Assembly (NCBI RefSeq): GCF_947501665.1
Contig: NZ_CANMWS010000026.1
Span: 1 to 64,000, forward strand
Origin: an uncultured Shewanella sp.
GTDB lineage: Bacteria > Pseudomonadota > Gammaproteobacteria > Enterobacterales > Shewanellaceae
Direction: 5' to 3'
DNA length: 64,000 nucleotides
The notes beneath the pieces are model-generated. The model was not told the origin of the DNA, made no database searches, and was given only the letters and a program-made list of their open reading frames with translations. The translations under genes and the position numbers were made by a program. This document shows, in pieces, positions 20,401 to 28,842 of this stretch (its first letter is position 1; each line of letters starts with the position of its first letter).

Positions 20401-23400
20401 GCCAAGACAGTGCGACTGTCACTATAAGGGTGAGTGAAGAAAATGATCCCGTTATTGCCTTAGATGATTGGGTTGAAACGAAAGAAGATGTGCAAACGGT
20501 GTTTACCGCGAAAGCATTATTGGCCAATGATTTTGATGTAGATAATGACAAACTCACTATTACAGAGGTGAAAGTGGGGCCGGAATCCCATGGTAAAGCT
20601 TATGTGAATGAATCCGGGGATGTGGTGTTCACACCTGAGGCCAATTACTTTGGGGAAGCGGTGTTTGAATATACGGTATCGGATGGAAGAGGCAGTCATG
20701 ATAGTGCTTCGGTCAATGTATATATCAGTGAAGAAAACGATCCTGTTATTGCTAAAGACGATAGTGTTGAGGCGAAAGAAGATCATATTACTGTTTTTAG
20801 AGCAAATGAGTTATTGGGTAATGATTTTGATGCAGATCATGATTACTTGCGTATTACTGATGTGCATGTGGGTCCAGAAACCCATGGTGATGCTTATGTG
20901 AATGAATTTGGTGATGTAGTGTTTATTCCTGAAGCGCATTATTTTGGTGACGCAGTGTTTGAATATACGGTCAAAGATTATGCGGGGAGTCAAGATACCG
21001 CGAAGGTAACCATTCGAATAACAGAAGAAAATGATCCCGTTATTGCCTTAGATGATTGGGTTGAAACGAAAGAAGATGTGCAAACGGTGTTTACCGCGAA
21101 AGCATTATTGGCCAATGATTTTGATGTAGATAATGACAAACTCACTATTACAGAGGTGAAAGTGGGGCCGGAATCCCATGGTAAAGCTTATGTGAATGAA
21201 TCCGGGGATGTGGTGTTCACACCTGAGGCCAATTACTTTGGGGAAGCGGTGTTTGAATATACGGTATCGGATGGAAGGGGCAGTCATGATAGTGCTTCGG
21301 TCAATGTATACATCAGTGAAGAAAACGATCCTGTTATTGCTAAAGACGATAGTGTTGAGGCGAAAGAAGATCATATTACGGTCTTTAGAGCAAATGAGTT
21401 ATTGGGTAATGATTTTGATGTGGATAGCGAACATTTGCATATTACGGATGTGCATGTGGGTCCAGAAACCCATGGTGATGCTTATGTGAATGAATTTGGT
21501 GATGTAGTGTTTATTCCTGAAGCGCATTATTTTGGTGACGCAGTGTTTGAATATACGGTCAAAGATTATGCGGGGAGTCAAGATACCGCGAAGGTAACCA
21601 TTCGAATAACAGAAGAAAATGATCCCGTTATTGCAAAAGATGATTGGGTTGAAACGAAAGAAGATGTGCAAACGGTGTTTACCGCGAAAGAATTATTGGC
21701 CAATGATTTTGATGTAGATAATGACAAACTCACTATTACAGAGGTGAAAGTGGGGCCGGAATCCCATGGTAAAGCTTATGTGAATGAATCCGGGGATGTG
21801 GTGTTCACACCTGAGGCCAATTACTTTGGGGAAGCGGTGTTTGAATATACGGTATCGGATGGAAGGGGCAGTCATGATAGTGCTTCGGTCAATGTATACA
21901 TCAGTCCTGAAAATGATCCCGTTATTGCAAAAGACGATCAGGTTGGGGCGAAAGAAGATCATATTACGGTCTTTAGTGCAAAAGATTTAGTAGGCAATGA
22001 CTATGATGCGGATAATGATTACCTGCGTATTACGGATGTGCATGTGGGTCCTGAAACCCATGGTGAAGCTTATGTGAATGAATTTGGTGATGTGGTATTT
22101 ATTCCTGAGAAAGATTTTTTTGGGAAAGCGGTGTTTGAATATACAGTTTCAGATGGAAATGACAGTCTAGACAGTGCCATGGTGACCGTTCTAGTGACAC
22201 CTGAAAATGATCCTGTGATTGCGCGTGATGATTATACAATGAATGCCGAACCCATGATCCGCCTAGATGAACCCCTTGATTTTGGTTCGATGCAATATAA
22301 GGATCTTCAGGGGCAGTGGGCTGATATGAAAGTTGGAGTGGAATACAGTGCTCAAACAGAAATACAGTTTACTCCTGATGAGGATATGATTTTAGAGCAG
22401 TCAAATGCGCTTCAGTTAGGTTCTTTTGATGAAAATATAGAGACTGATGAATTTGATGGTTTAGCCAGTTTGAGCGATTGGGGAACGCAAGAAGGAAATA
22501 GTCTTGTTTATACACAGGGGGATATCACGATAACCACAACGATGCATGGAGATACCTTAGATGTTTGGAACCCGAATGCAGGAGATCCTAGTCATGCTGG
22601 AACGGGTATAGGAGGCGCTGGTCGTTTTGGCACTGATCAAAATGAATTTATGTCAATTGATATCTCTGGTATGAAAGCAAATGCTGTCACATTTTGTTGT
22701 GGTGGTCTGGGTAAGTTTTTCTCAAAAAGTACAAGTGGCAGTGATCCGGTTGTGATTACTGCTTATGATCAAGAAGGAAATGTAATTGATATTCAAAGTA
22801 GTTATGGTAATGAGGATAATGGTGGTGGACTCGATAATGTTTATAGTTTTGAGACGGATAAACCTGTAACGAGTTTTGATATTCGGGTTGAAAATGATGG
22901 CCATACCGGTAGTTTTACTGTCACGAATATGACAATAGAAAATACACTTGTTCAGGATCTTAATTTAACGACTATTCACTCTGATGGGACGGAAGAGATT
23001 AATTCCACCTCTTTAACCTTGCAAAGCTCTCATCTTAATCCTGTCCTTTTAACCGAAGAGTTAATTGCTAGCACCTTAGAGGGAGGTGAAGCTCCCATAA
23101 CGACGGCCGAAGATAAGTTACTCAGATTATCTCCTGATGATCTTCTTAAGAATGATTCAGATATAGATGGTGATGTGCTGACTATTGTGGAAGTTCGTGC
23201 AACAGAAGAGACTCATGGTGAGGTGCATATCGATGAACATGGGAATATATTGTTCACACCTGCTCCTGATTATCATGGTCCTGCTCATTTTGAATATACC
23301 GTGACTGATGGTCACAATAGTTTCGATACAGCTAAAGTCATAGTCAATGTTTCTCCTGAGAACGATCCTGTGATTGCTCACCATGATTGGGTCGAGGTGC

Positions 23401-26400
23401 AAGAAGATAAAACAACCGTGTTTAAAGCCAAAGATTTATTGAGCAATGATGAAGACACCGATGGCGATAAATTATACATTGCTGAAGTGTTTCATGGCCC
23501 TCACACTCACGGTGAAGTGTTCCTTAATGAGTTTGGTGATGTGGTGTTTATTCCTGAGAAAGATTTTTTTGGTGAGGCGGTGTTTGAGTATGTGGTGACG
23601 GATGGCCATGAGAGCTTTGATACGGCAAAAGTGACGATGAAGGTGACACCTGAAAATGATCCTGTGATTGCCCATCATGACCGAGTCGAAATACAAGAAG
23701 ATGCAATAACAGTGTTTCACGCGAATGACTTGTTAGCGAATGATTTTGATGTGGATAAAGATCAATTGCATATTATCGATGTGAATATTGGGCCGAATAC
23801 TCATGGTAAGGCTTATCTGGATGATGCTGGCGACGTGGTGTTTATTCCTGAGCGAGACTACTCAGGTGAAGCTGTGTTTGAATATGTTGTCTCTGATGAA
23901 CAAGGAGGCACGGATAAAGCGCAAGTGATAGTGAATGTAGTGCCCCAAGCCGATGCACCGGAAATTAGTATTGGTAATGATACGTTACAAATCAACGAAA
24001 TGTTAGTTTTCGTGAATGAAGATTTTGAATCAGGTAATGAAGGTTGGAATGAGTCTGTACGTGATAGTGGTAATATGGATTCTGGTAATATGTTAGGTGC
24101 CTTTGATGGTGATAATACACATGATGTGATTACAAAAGATTATGAAGTGCCTCATGGGGTCGATAAGGTCGATATTCGCTTTGATATGCATGAAATTGGT
24201 TCCTGGGATAATGAAACTTTTGCTGTCTATATTGATGGTGAGCCATTCACTCGTATTGATTTATCACATATTTATCATGCAAAAGAAGAGCGCGAATATG
24301 AAAATGAGTTGACGCCATTAGTTGGGCCAAATGGGGACGTGGTCGGTCAAGTTGTACATGGTGAGGATGGTATTCGAGCAAATTTGAATGATTCAAGCTC
24401 GGGTTGGACCGATACACGTGATTCGAGTCAATCCCATGAATTTACCCTGACGGTACCAGTTAATCAAGATACCGGTATGCTGCAGTTGGGCTTTAATGCT
24501 CAGTTGAATGGTCCAGAGAGTGATGAAGCTTTAGGGATTGATAATATTATGATGGCTGCCCATGTGGATACGAACCAGATTTTGGCAACAGAAGATGTTG
24601 CTTTAGCGTTGGATATAACGGCAATGCTGACCGATATTGATGGTTCTGAACATTTAAGTGATATTACTTTTTCAGATGTACCAGAGACTATTACATTATC
24701 ATCAGGCGTAAATCAAGGTGATGGTGTTTGGATTTTATCTCAAGAAAACTTAGTTGGATTAGAGCTTATCCCAGATGATGATTTTACCGGTCTTGTTCAC
24801 ATGAACATCTCTGCGACCTCAACCGAGGAGGCTAATGGTGATAGTGCCACTACAACAGAATCAATTGCCATTATGTTTCATCCTGTCAATGATAGACCGG
24901 ATGCAACGGATGATCACTTCGTTGGAGAAGAAGATCGGACACAATTATTAAGATTTGATACCGTACTACATAATGACTACGATGTGGACAGTACTGAATT
25001 AACGGTGATAGATGTCAATATGACACCTGATACTCATGGCCATGTAACCTTGACAGCAGACGGATTTCTATTTGAGCCAGAGTTAGATTATTTTGGTATT
25101 GCAACGTTTGATTATGTGGTGGTGGATGACGATGGCCTAGAAGATACTGCAACGGTGACGATTGACCTTGCACCCGTAAATGATGCCCCCGTAATACAGG
25201 GGCAAGTTTATGATTTACCAGAACCGATAGTCGATTTTAATTTAAGTGGAGTCGAAGGCATTGTCGGTGAGGCTCAATTATTTGGCGACGGCGAAGCGCA
25301 AATTGATAGCGGAGTCGACTCAGATCAAACCGGTGAGACATCCTATACATTAATGGCTTGGGTACGGCCAGATGAGGGTTCTTCGGGCCGTGAAATGATT
25401 ATTTGTGGTGACGACATGGGCTATGATTTTAGTTTACTGGCCGATAATGGCCGTGCGGCGGTTTATACTGGTTCTGGGGTCGTGAGTTTACCCGATAAGT
25501 TACCAACAGATGAAATGACACAGCTAACAGCGGTGTATGATACGGCTAATGACGAAGTGAATTTGTATGTGAACGGCGAGTTGACATTAACGTCTCCAAT
25601 CACTTATGAAGGAAGTGGCGGAAATTGGACCGTTGGAGGGCATTCTTCAACAGAGCACCAGCGGTGGGATGATGCAGAAGATTTTAATGGCGTTATTGAT
25701 GAGGCTAAAGTATATGATGAAGCATTAACGGACACTCAAATAACGACAGTTTATGATCTTGAATCGCAACATATTAGTGTTGATGATATACAAGTAGGCA
25801 ATGATAAAACGTTGTTTAAGCCCAGTATTGGTGAAGACGGAAGCTTTATGTTACATGACGCTGATATTTTAAAACATGTTACAGATGTGGATAGTGATGT
25901 CGTTAAAGTAACGGATGTATCTTATCATCACAATGATGGTGAACTTTTGAAGTTGGAAGGAGGGGGTTATCAGTTTATCCCTAAGGCTGATTGGAGTGGG
26001 AGTGTTGAGTTAGACATCACAGTGACGGATGACGGGGGGTTATCCGATCATGGTCATGTTCGCTTTACTGTTGAGCCCATTAATGATGCGCCAACAGCAC
26101 CCGCTCTTACCATTGATGGTAAAGAAGATAACTTGGTTATTATCAATCCCAAGCATATTCTTAGGGAGGTCACAGACAGTGATAGTGAGCATGTTACGCT
26201 TGAAGGGATCACAATCAGACATCCTGAAAATGCGACGTTGCAGCTTCAAAACGATGGTATGTATCATCTACTAACGCCCCCTAATTTTAATGGGTTGATA
26301 GAATTAGGTTATCAAGTATCGGATGGTATTGACGTAACTGATGGTTCGTTAAATGTTGATATTATCCCCGTTAACGATGAACCTTTCATTAATGGTAATG

Positions 26401-28475
26401 CACAGTTTACGACTAAAGAAGATAGCGCATTTACTTTTCGTGAATCTGATGTATTGAATTTATTTAGTGATATTGATACAGAAAAATTAGTGGTTTCTCG
26501 CATTATTACTCAAGAGGGAGAAGAAGGAGGTGAATTGGTTAATAATAATGATGGAAGTTGGACCTTTAATCCATCACCTCATTTCGCAGGTACATCTGAT
26601 TTGCAAGTGATTGTCAGTGATGGTGAATTTGAAACCGCGCTAGATTTTCCTGTCTATATACGTCCAGTTGCTGATGGTGCCGTGATCACCACGGCTCATA
26701 AAGGCCCCTTAGTATTTGATGAGGACAGTACTGGATTGTTAGGCATAAACATGTCGATGATTGATAGTTCAGAAACCTTATGTAATGTAATGATAACTGG
26801 GTTCCCTGTCGGTTTTGAAGTCTCTGATGGCACCTCTCTGATCACCATCACTGTGCCAGGACAAGCAATTAATGTCACAACATGGGATATTGAGCAGCTA
26901 GCATTAACCCCGCCAGAAAACTATTCAGGTAATTTTGTTTTGACCGTATCTGCAACAACGGTTGATTATGGTGAGGAAGCTTCACAACCCGCATCAGCAC
27001 AACCATCTGTGTCAACAGGGGATTTTCACATGGGGTCAAATGAATCCTTATTACTCACTGATGCTGAATTGTTAGAAATGTCAGACTCTTTTGATGCTAA
27101 AGGAGAGGGAGATGTACATATGGTCAGTTTTGCTAAACCTAATCAAGGTGAGATTAAGGACAATGGGGATGGTACTTGGACGGTAACGCCGGTAGAGGGC
27201 TTCATGGGGGAGCTGGATATTGTGTACTTGGTTGAACAAAATGGAATGTTACATGATGCGCAAAGTTCTATTGCTGTGACGGGTGATAATGGTCATAACC
27301 AAGCGCCAATAGTGGAGCGTATTGAGACCGCAGAGTTAGAAGAAGGCAATACATTATTTTTTACAAAGGCGGATATGTTGGATCAATTATCTGATAAGGA
27401 TGATCTTGAGATACAATCTGTGTTTCTTTCTTCTGGAAAGGGAATGTTAGAAGAACAGGGCGATAGAGGTTATCAGTTTATCCCTGAGAAAGGGTTTGTC
27501 GGAGAGGCACATGTTGCCTTTGTGGCATCGGATGGTGAGAATAGCATTGAAAGTTATTTCAATGTCGAAGTTCTCCCTACTTCTACAGAAACATCGTTGT
27601 TAATGGATGATGATGGCGCTGTGCTGATAGAACAAAGTCATATTACGCATCAACTGGGATTAGATTCAGCAGAGACCATCATGGGAGTGGACTATCTTGA
27701 GGGACATGGAACCATTATTAATAATGGAGATGGTACCCATCATTTTTGGTCAGATAAGGATTTTGATGGAAAATTAAACTTAGAAGTTTCAACATTAAAT
27801 GATGATGTGATTGAGACTCAGCAAGTATTGTTCAATGTTCCAGTATATCATTTAGCTGCAACAGAGAGTTTTTCAGAGGTGGAGGGACTTGATGGGGCGG
27901 CACCTACTACTGAAAAAGTGGATGAGGCAGAGCATGTGTTGTCTGATGAAGTGTCTGAGCCTTCAGAAAATGTAGAAGTGAGTGCTGAAATTACTGCTGC
28001 ACCAGGTGGCGACGTACGAGTGGCTATGCCTGAAGATATTATGGCTCACCATGAAGCGGTAGATCATGTATTGATTTCCCATTTACCTGAAGATGCGATC
28101 ATTTTAGGTGGATTGCCCCAACCCGATGGTGATGTATTGATGGCAGGGGATCTCTCTCAATCTATTGGCATTCACTTTGGTGAGGCATTCCATGGTGATG
28201 TTGATATTCACTTTCAAGGGTTCGATGAATATGATAAACCGATACAGGAGGCCGGTGGTGATGTGAATATCAAGGTCAGTGAAGAGTATGCCCTTGACCC
28301 TCGTCATCCTGAAATTGAGCAAGGTATTGATATTCCAAGAGAGCAAGAACAAAGTTGGACGCATGCTGATGGAACGGATACGGCGATAGATGTCATGGAT
28401 GACAGTACTGGCTTGGAGGACCATTCCTCGGATAAAATGTCGCAACGCCCTGATGAAGATGATAATTTAATGTGA
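14412..28475 (+). CDS. Giant cadherin-like tandem-repeat adhesin, probable type I secretion substrate
   Basis: About 4,687 residues from ATG 14412 (GGAG eight bases upstream). Residues 1-230 are acidic low-complexity sequence without a signal peptide. Next come cadherin-like/tandem-95 domains, then a DUF4114-type domain at about 540-667 with GFEDILGGGDRDYDD. A beta-rich module at about 915-1090 has a second copy at about 2670-2845. Between them lies an array of fourteen 98-residue repeats (about 1225-2598), each with Ca-binding-type NDFDVDNDKL and a closing EYTVSDG. Then follow more repeats, a jelly-roll-like module (3197-3383), a LamG-like domain (3607-3783, AWVRPDEG...LYVNGEL) and further cadherin-like units. 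The tail is acidic. I see no RTX nonapeptide block and no LapG-type TAAG site. Divergent exporter genes make it the obvious cargo. Expected role: cell-surface adhesion. Confidence 0.85.
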   Translation: MAKKPNEPSDINDTEERIVTDEGRVSPEEAKNQVNTVTGVAASAVEAADQVDKRNEELSEGATGSGVDSDLTENGEVQGGAKNAEELSDEKGAQSAVIDGPDHDEEAQTVKSSSNEPVGQQSVGGAEAVSSTGTVPDVKGNANNVSEGIAAAPSAFSDNDLQGEEQEEDDFDSKTTTQSIDVNVQDTAEEGELTSHIEDNFDSNTSSQTIAVNVQDVNDGPTADDVSFIIEEEGSLVITSEYLIANSNDIDSDDLSIISVRYEGPHGVLQPIKGTDDYHFFPNKDFSGDLQLHYVVTDGIDSATAFIDIQVTEVNDAPIISGPLAYSVDEDGYLCLSQEQLLHNATDVEGDHLVAHNLSVGEFGEVSDNHDGSYKIVPDPNYSGPLEVLFDVSDGEYSTQQLMNIHVEAIADSPDLMVKDDEGRDLDGTTLITDPSNSIDFSIDAALEDTDLSETLTLAVEGIPEGAVIRFDGDSVLQGQDNGLQSFVDTPVTVTFEGEGAGFKNSIGYYKVDEEGHIADVELVYSNASAVNSGGNLIPGESAFSFELQEGESFNLFTIPNGASAIESLNTALGEFVFRNDDGSPATVESVSPQLVFIDDTGNETVIKGQFDDAVFHGGNHTQLNADDIKHTRSDINADGEIVIGFEDILGGGDRDYDDFSFSIDMGEINQQIYAGEIVVDETGITEIPTTAISDNISIQLPQDFSGELDISVKATATEIANQDQASVIQSFHVDAREHAPESMDQAARIDEDTHYHFTLDDFSFRDQNEDDVLESITLNHLPSNGQIFLDGEPVSDGQVVNATDIDIGLLHFEPTDNFFGEVNLIFTVSDGKMVSLPHEFTINVASVNDPVIARDDYSTSLSDPMIRLDEMPEYGIMQFFEDGEWRNMELGVEYPADLQVQFMANVEEVREITRDIKVGSFDNNNDNSSFSGTTDVSDWGNIEGNKAVFETTDGAKIITSVSEGHLTAWNGEGHVGSGIGNESENGLSRNEELIVKIEDVFVNHVTFAMDGLGSYFDKDSSHATEVMIRAYDTDGNIIDTQGDYRDSGTEYDEYHFTTDRPVDHFILGTKGGDGTYVVQSMTVSRTAADEVKMTTIQGDGSEVQNVVHLDLKHENADVPLNLTEQLIYVDPSIETSPFTVPEDTGFILSPDELLRNDFDIDGDVLTIVEVHATDDTFGEVHIDSHGQIVFMPAPNFNGQTNFDYTVSDGQGSVDTATVYLNVKPVNDGVIAEDDVVGAREDIETIFASKELLANDFDLDGDKLYITGVDTGPHSHGEVYLDKAGDVVFIPEKDFFGEAEFVYTVSDGAGSTDKASVTVLVTPENDPVIAKDDWADAHEDQTALFTAKELLANDFDLDGDKLHITGVDTGPHSHGEVYLDKAGDVVFIPEKDFFGEAVFEYTVSDGAGSTDSAMVTVYVSAENDPVIAKADKVETHEDSKTVFTAKELLVNDSDVDKDQLYIIDVETGPQTHGQAYLNEAGNVVFIPEKDFFGEAEFVYTVSDLAGSTDKATVTVFVTPENDPVIAKADWVETSEDTLTVFPAKALLANDFDMDNDKLIITEVEAGRQTHGEAYLDKAGDVVFIPEKDFFGEATFEYTVSDGAGSTDSAMVTVYVSAENDPVIAKADNVETQEDSKTVFTAKELLANDSDVDKDQLYITDVETGPQAHGQAYLNEAGNVVFIPEKDFFGEAEFVYTVSDLAGSTDKATVTVLVTPENDPVIAKADWVETKEDVQTVFTAKELLANDFDVDKDQLHIIDVETGRQTHGEAYLDKAGDVVFIPEKDFVGEAVFKYTVSDDAGSTDSAMVTVLVTPENDPVIAKADKVETQEDSKTVFTAKELLANDSDVDKDQLHIIDVETGPQTHGQAYLDKAGDVVFIPEKDFFGEAVFKYTVSDGAGSTDKATVTVLVTPENDPVIAKGDSVEAKEDHITVFSAKELVGNDFDADHDYLRIIDVHVGPETHGDAYVNEFGDVVFIPEEHYFGKAVFEYTVSDGAGSQDSATVTIRVSEENDPVIALDDWVETKEDVQTVFTAKALLANDFDVDNDKLTITEVKVGPESHGKAYVNESGDVVFTPEANYFGEAVFEYTVSDGRGSHDSASVNVYISEENDPVIAKDDSVEAKEDHITVFRANELLGNDFDADHDYLRITDVHVGPETHGDAYVNEFGDVVFIPEAHYFGDAVFEYTVKDYAGSQDTAKVTIRITEENDPVIALDDWVETKEDVQTVFTAKALLANDFDVDNDKLTITEVKVGPESHGKAYVNESGDVVFTPEANYFGEAVFEYTVSDGRGSHDSASVNVYISEENDPVIAKDDSVEAKEDHITVFRANELLGNDFDVDSEHLHITDVHVGPETHGDAYVNEFGDVVFIPEAHYFGDAVFEYTVKDYAGSQDTAKVTIRITEENDPVIAKDDWVETKEDVQTVFTAKELLANDFDVDNDKLTITEVKVGPESHGKAYVNESGDVVFTPEANYFGEAVFEYTVSDGRGSHDSASVNVYISPENDPVIAKDDQVGAKEDHITVFSAKDLVGNDYDADNDYLRITDVHVGPETHGEAYVNEFGDVVFIPEKDFFGKAVFEYTVSDGNDSLDSAMVTVLVTPENDPVIARDDYTMNAEPMIRLDEPLDFGSMQYKDLQGQWADMKVGVEYSAQTEIQFTPDEDMILEQSNALQLGSFDENIETDEFDGLASLSDWGTQEGNSLVYTQGDITITTTMHGDTLDVWNPNAGDPSHAGTGIGGAGRFGTDQNEFMSIDISGMKANAVTFCCGGLGKFFSKSTSGSDPVVITAYDQEGNVIDIQSSYGNEDNGGGLDNVYSFETDKPVTSFDIRVENDGHTGSFTVTNMTIENTLVQDLNLTTIHSDGTEEINSTSLTLQSSHLNPVLLTEELIASTLEGGEAPITTAEDKLLRLSPDDLLKNDSDIDGDVLTIVEVRATEETHGEVHIDEHGNILFTPAPDYHGPAHFEYTVTDGHNSFDTAKVIVNVSPENDPVIAHHDWVEVQEDKTTVFKAKDLLSNDEDTDGDKLYIAEVFHGPHTHGEVFLNEFGDVVFIPEKDFFGEAVFEYVVTDGHESFDTAKVTMKVTPENDPVIAHHDRVEIQEDAITVFHANDLLANDFDVDKDQLHIIDVNIGPNTHGKAYLDDAGDVVFIPERDYSGEAVFEYVVSDEQGGTDKAQVIVNVVPQADAPEISIGNDTLQINEMLVFVNEDFESGNEGWNESVRDSGNMDSGNMLGAFDGDNTHDVITKDYEVPHGVDKVDIRFDMHEIGSWDNETFAVYIDGEPFTRIDLSHIYHAKEEREYENELTPLVGPNGDVVGQVVHGEDGIRANLNDSSSGWTDTRDSSQSHEFTLTVPVNQDTGMLQLGFNAQLNGPESDEALGIDNIMMAAHVDTNQILATEDVALALDITAMLTDIDGSEHLSDITFSDVPETITLSSGVNQGDGVWILSQENLVGLELIPDDDFTGLVHMNISATSTEEANGDSATTTESIAIMFHPVNDRPDATDDHFVGEEDRTQLLRFDTVLHNDYDVDSTELTVIDVNMTPDTHGHVTLTADGFLFEPELDYFGIATFDYVVVDDDGLEDTATVTIDLAPVNDAPVIQGQVYDLPEPIVDFNLSGVEGIVGEAQLFGDGEAQIDSGVDSDQTGETSYTLMAWVRPDEGSSGREMIICGDDMGYDFSLLADNGRAAVYTGSGVVSLPDKLPTDEMTQLTAVYDTANDEVNLYVNGELTLTSPITYEGSGGNWTVGGHSSTEHQRWDDAEDFNGVIDEAKVYDEALTDTQITTVYDLESQHISVDDIQVGNDKTLFKPSIGEDGSFMLHDADILKHVTDVDSDVVKVTDVSYHHNDGELLKLEGGGYQFIPKADWSGSVELDITVTDDGGLSDHGHVRFTVEPINDAPTAPALTIDGKEDNLVIINPKHILREVTDSDSEHVTLEGITIRHPENATLQLQNDGMYHLLTPPNFNGLIELGYQVSDGIDVTDGSLNVDIIPVNDEPFINGNAQFTTKEDSAFTFRESDVLNLFSDIDTEKLVVSRIITQEGEEGGELVNNNDGSWTFNPSPHFAGTSDLQVIVSDGEFETALDFPVYIRPVADGAVITTAHKGPLVFDEDSTGLLGINMSMIDSSETLCNVMITGFPVGFEVSDGTSLITITVPGQAINVTTWDIEQLALTPPENYSGNFVLTVSATTVDYGEEASQPASAQPSVSTGDFHMGSNESLLLTDAELLEMSDSFDAKGEGDVHMVSFAKPNQGEIKDNGDGTWTVTPVEGFMGELDIVYLVEQNGMLHDAQSSIAVTGDNGHNQAPIVERIETAELEEGNTLFFTKADMLDQLSDKDDLEIQSVFLSSGKGMLEEQGDRGYQFIPEKGFVGEAHVAFVASDGENSIESYFNVEVLPTSTETSLLMDDDGAVLIEQSHITHQLGLDSAETIMGVDYLEGHGTIINNGDGTHHFWSDKDFDGKLNLEVSTLNDDVIETQQVLFNVPVYHLAATESFSEVEGLDGAAPTTEKVDEAEHVLSDEVSEPSENVEVSAEITAAPGGDVRVAMPEDIMAHHEAVDHVLISHLPEDAIILGGLPQPDGDVLMAGDLSQSIGIHFGEAFHGDVDIHFQGFDEYDKPIQEAGGDVNIKVSEEYALDPRHPEIEQGIDIPREQEQSWTHADGTDTAIDVMDDSTGLEDHSSDKMSQRPDEDDNLM
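18085..22204 (+). repeat. Array of fourteen 294-bp (98-residue) coding tandem repeats
   Basis: The unit boundary ENDPVIA recurs every 294 bases, for example near 18379, 18673, 18967, 19261 and onward to 22201. Each unit encodes one cadherin-like/tandem-95 domain with conserved KEDxxTVF, LLANDFD, HGxAY, GDVVFIPE, and FEYTVSD. Two further, more diverged units lie at about 23350-23940 after an inserted module. Identity is highest in the middle of the array. Confidence 0.9.
20445..21915 (+). repeat. 588-bp two-domain super-repeat, near-identical copies
   Basis: Within the array, pairs of domains repeat with an exact 588-base period: the same stretch beginning GATCCCGTTATTGC is at 20445, 21033 and 21621. 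The first ~290 bases of each copy differ at only a few positions, while parts of the second domain vary (GATGCAGATCATGATTAC against GATGTGGATAGCGAACAT). This indicates recent duplication or gene conversion of domain pairs. Confidence 0.85.
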
Positions 28476-28525
28476 TTTTCAGATTATTGTTTTTTCATTA
28501 AAGGGGTAAATAGACTGTTTTTTTA

Positions 28526-28558
28526 AGGCTCAGCATTCTTTATGCTGAGCCTATTTTC
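28526..28558 (+). terminator. Rho-independent terminator after the adhesin gene
   Basis: An 11-bp perfect stem (AGGCTCAGCAT / ATGCTGAGCCT) with a 5-base loop is followed by ATTTTCTATTTTC. It lies 50 bases after the adhesin stop codon. Confidence 0.85.
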
Positions 28559-28801
28559 TATTTTCTATTTAATGTTCATTCTCGTTAAAGCGCTATCATC
28601 AGACCAACATTTTGGCCTTTATTTGTGTTCTACTTCTATACCTTTTTGCTGGCCATGAGGCAAAAATTCACTTTGATATTAATAAAAATGCCGGCATTAC
28701 ATGACTTGGGGGCTATTGGGGATAAAATTCAACTGTGTCATTGATGCTATTTTTATCCATTTGTAAAAAATATCTTTCATTTTCTGCTCAATTTGTTATA
28801 A

Positions 28802-28821
28802 ATTAAAACAACTGTTTTAAT
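28802..28821. promoter_or_regulatory. Palindromic operator candidate upstream of acyl-CoA dehydrogenase
   Basis: ATTAAAACA-AC-TGTTTTAAT is a perfect 9-bp inverted repeat with a 2-base centre, 21 bases before the start codon. Its form resembles sites of fatty-acid regulators such as PsrA (AAAC...GTTT). The assignment to a regulator is inference. Confidence 0.45.
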
Positions 28822-28842
28822 CTAACGTTTGAGAATGTTGTC

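Noticed and set aside
18085-22204. Regularly spaced repeats that could suggest a CRISPR array
   Set aside because: The period is 294 bases, the repeats are coding and in frame, and there are no short palindromic repeats with unique spacers.
15367-28445. Many antisense and out-of-frame ORFs of 60-170 codons inside the adhesin gene
   Set aside because: They recur with the coding repeats, have no ribosome sites and mirror the main frame; they are shadows of repetitive coding sequence.
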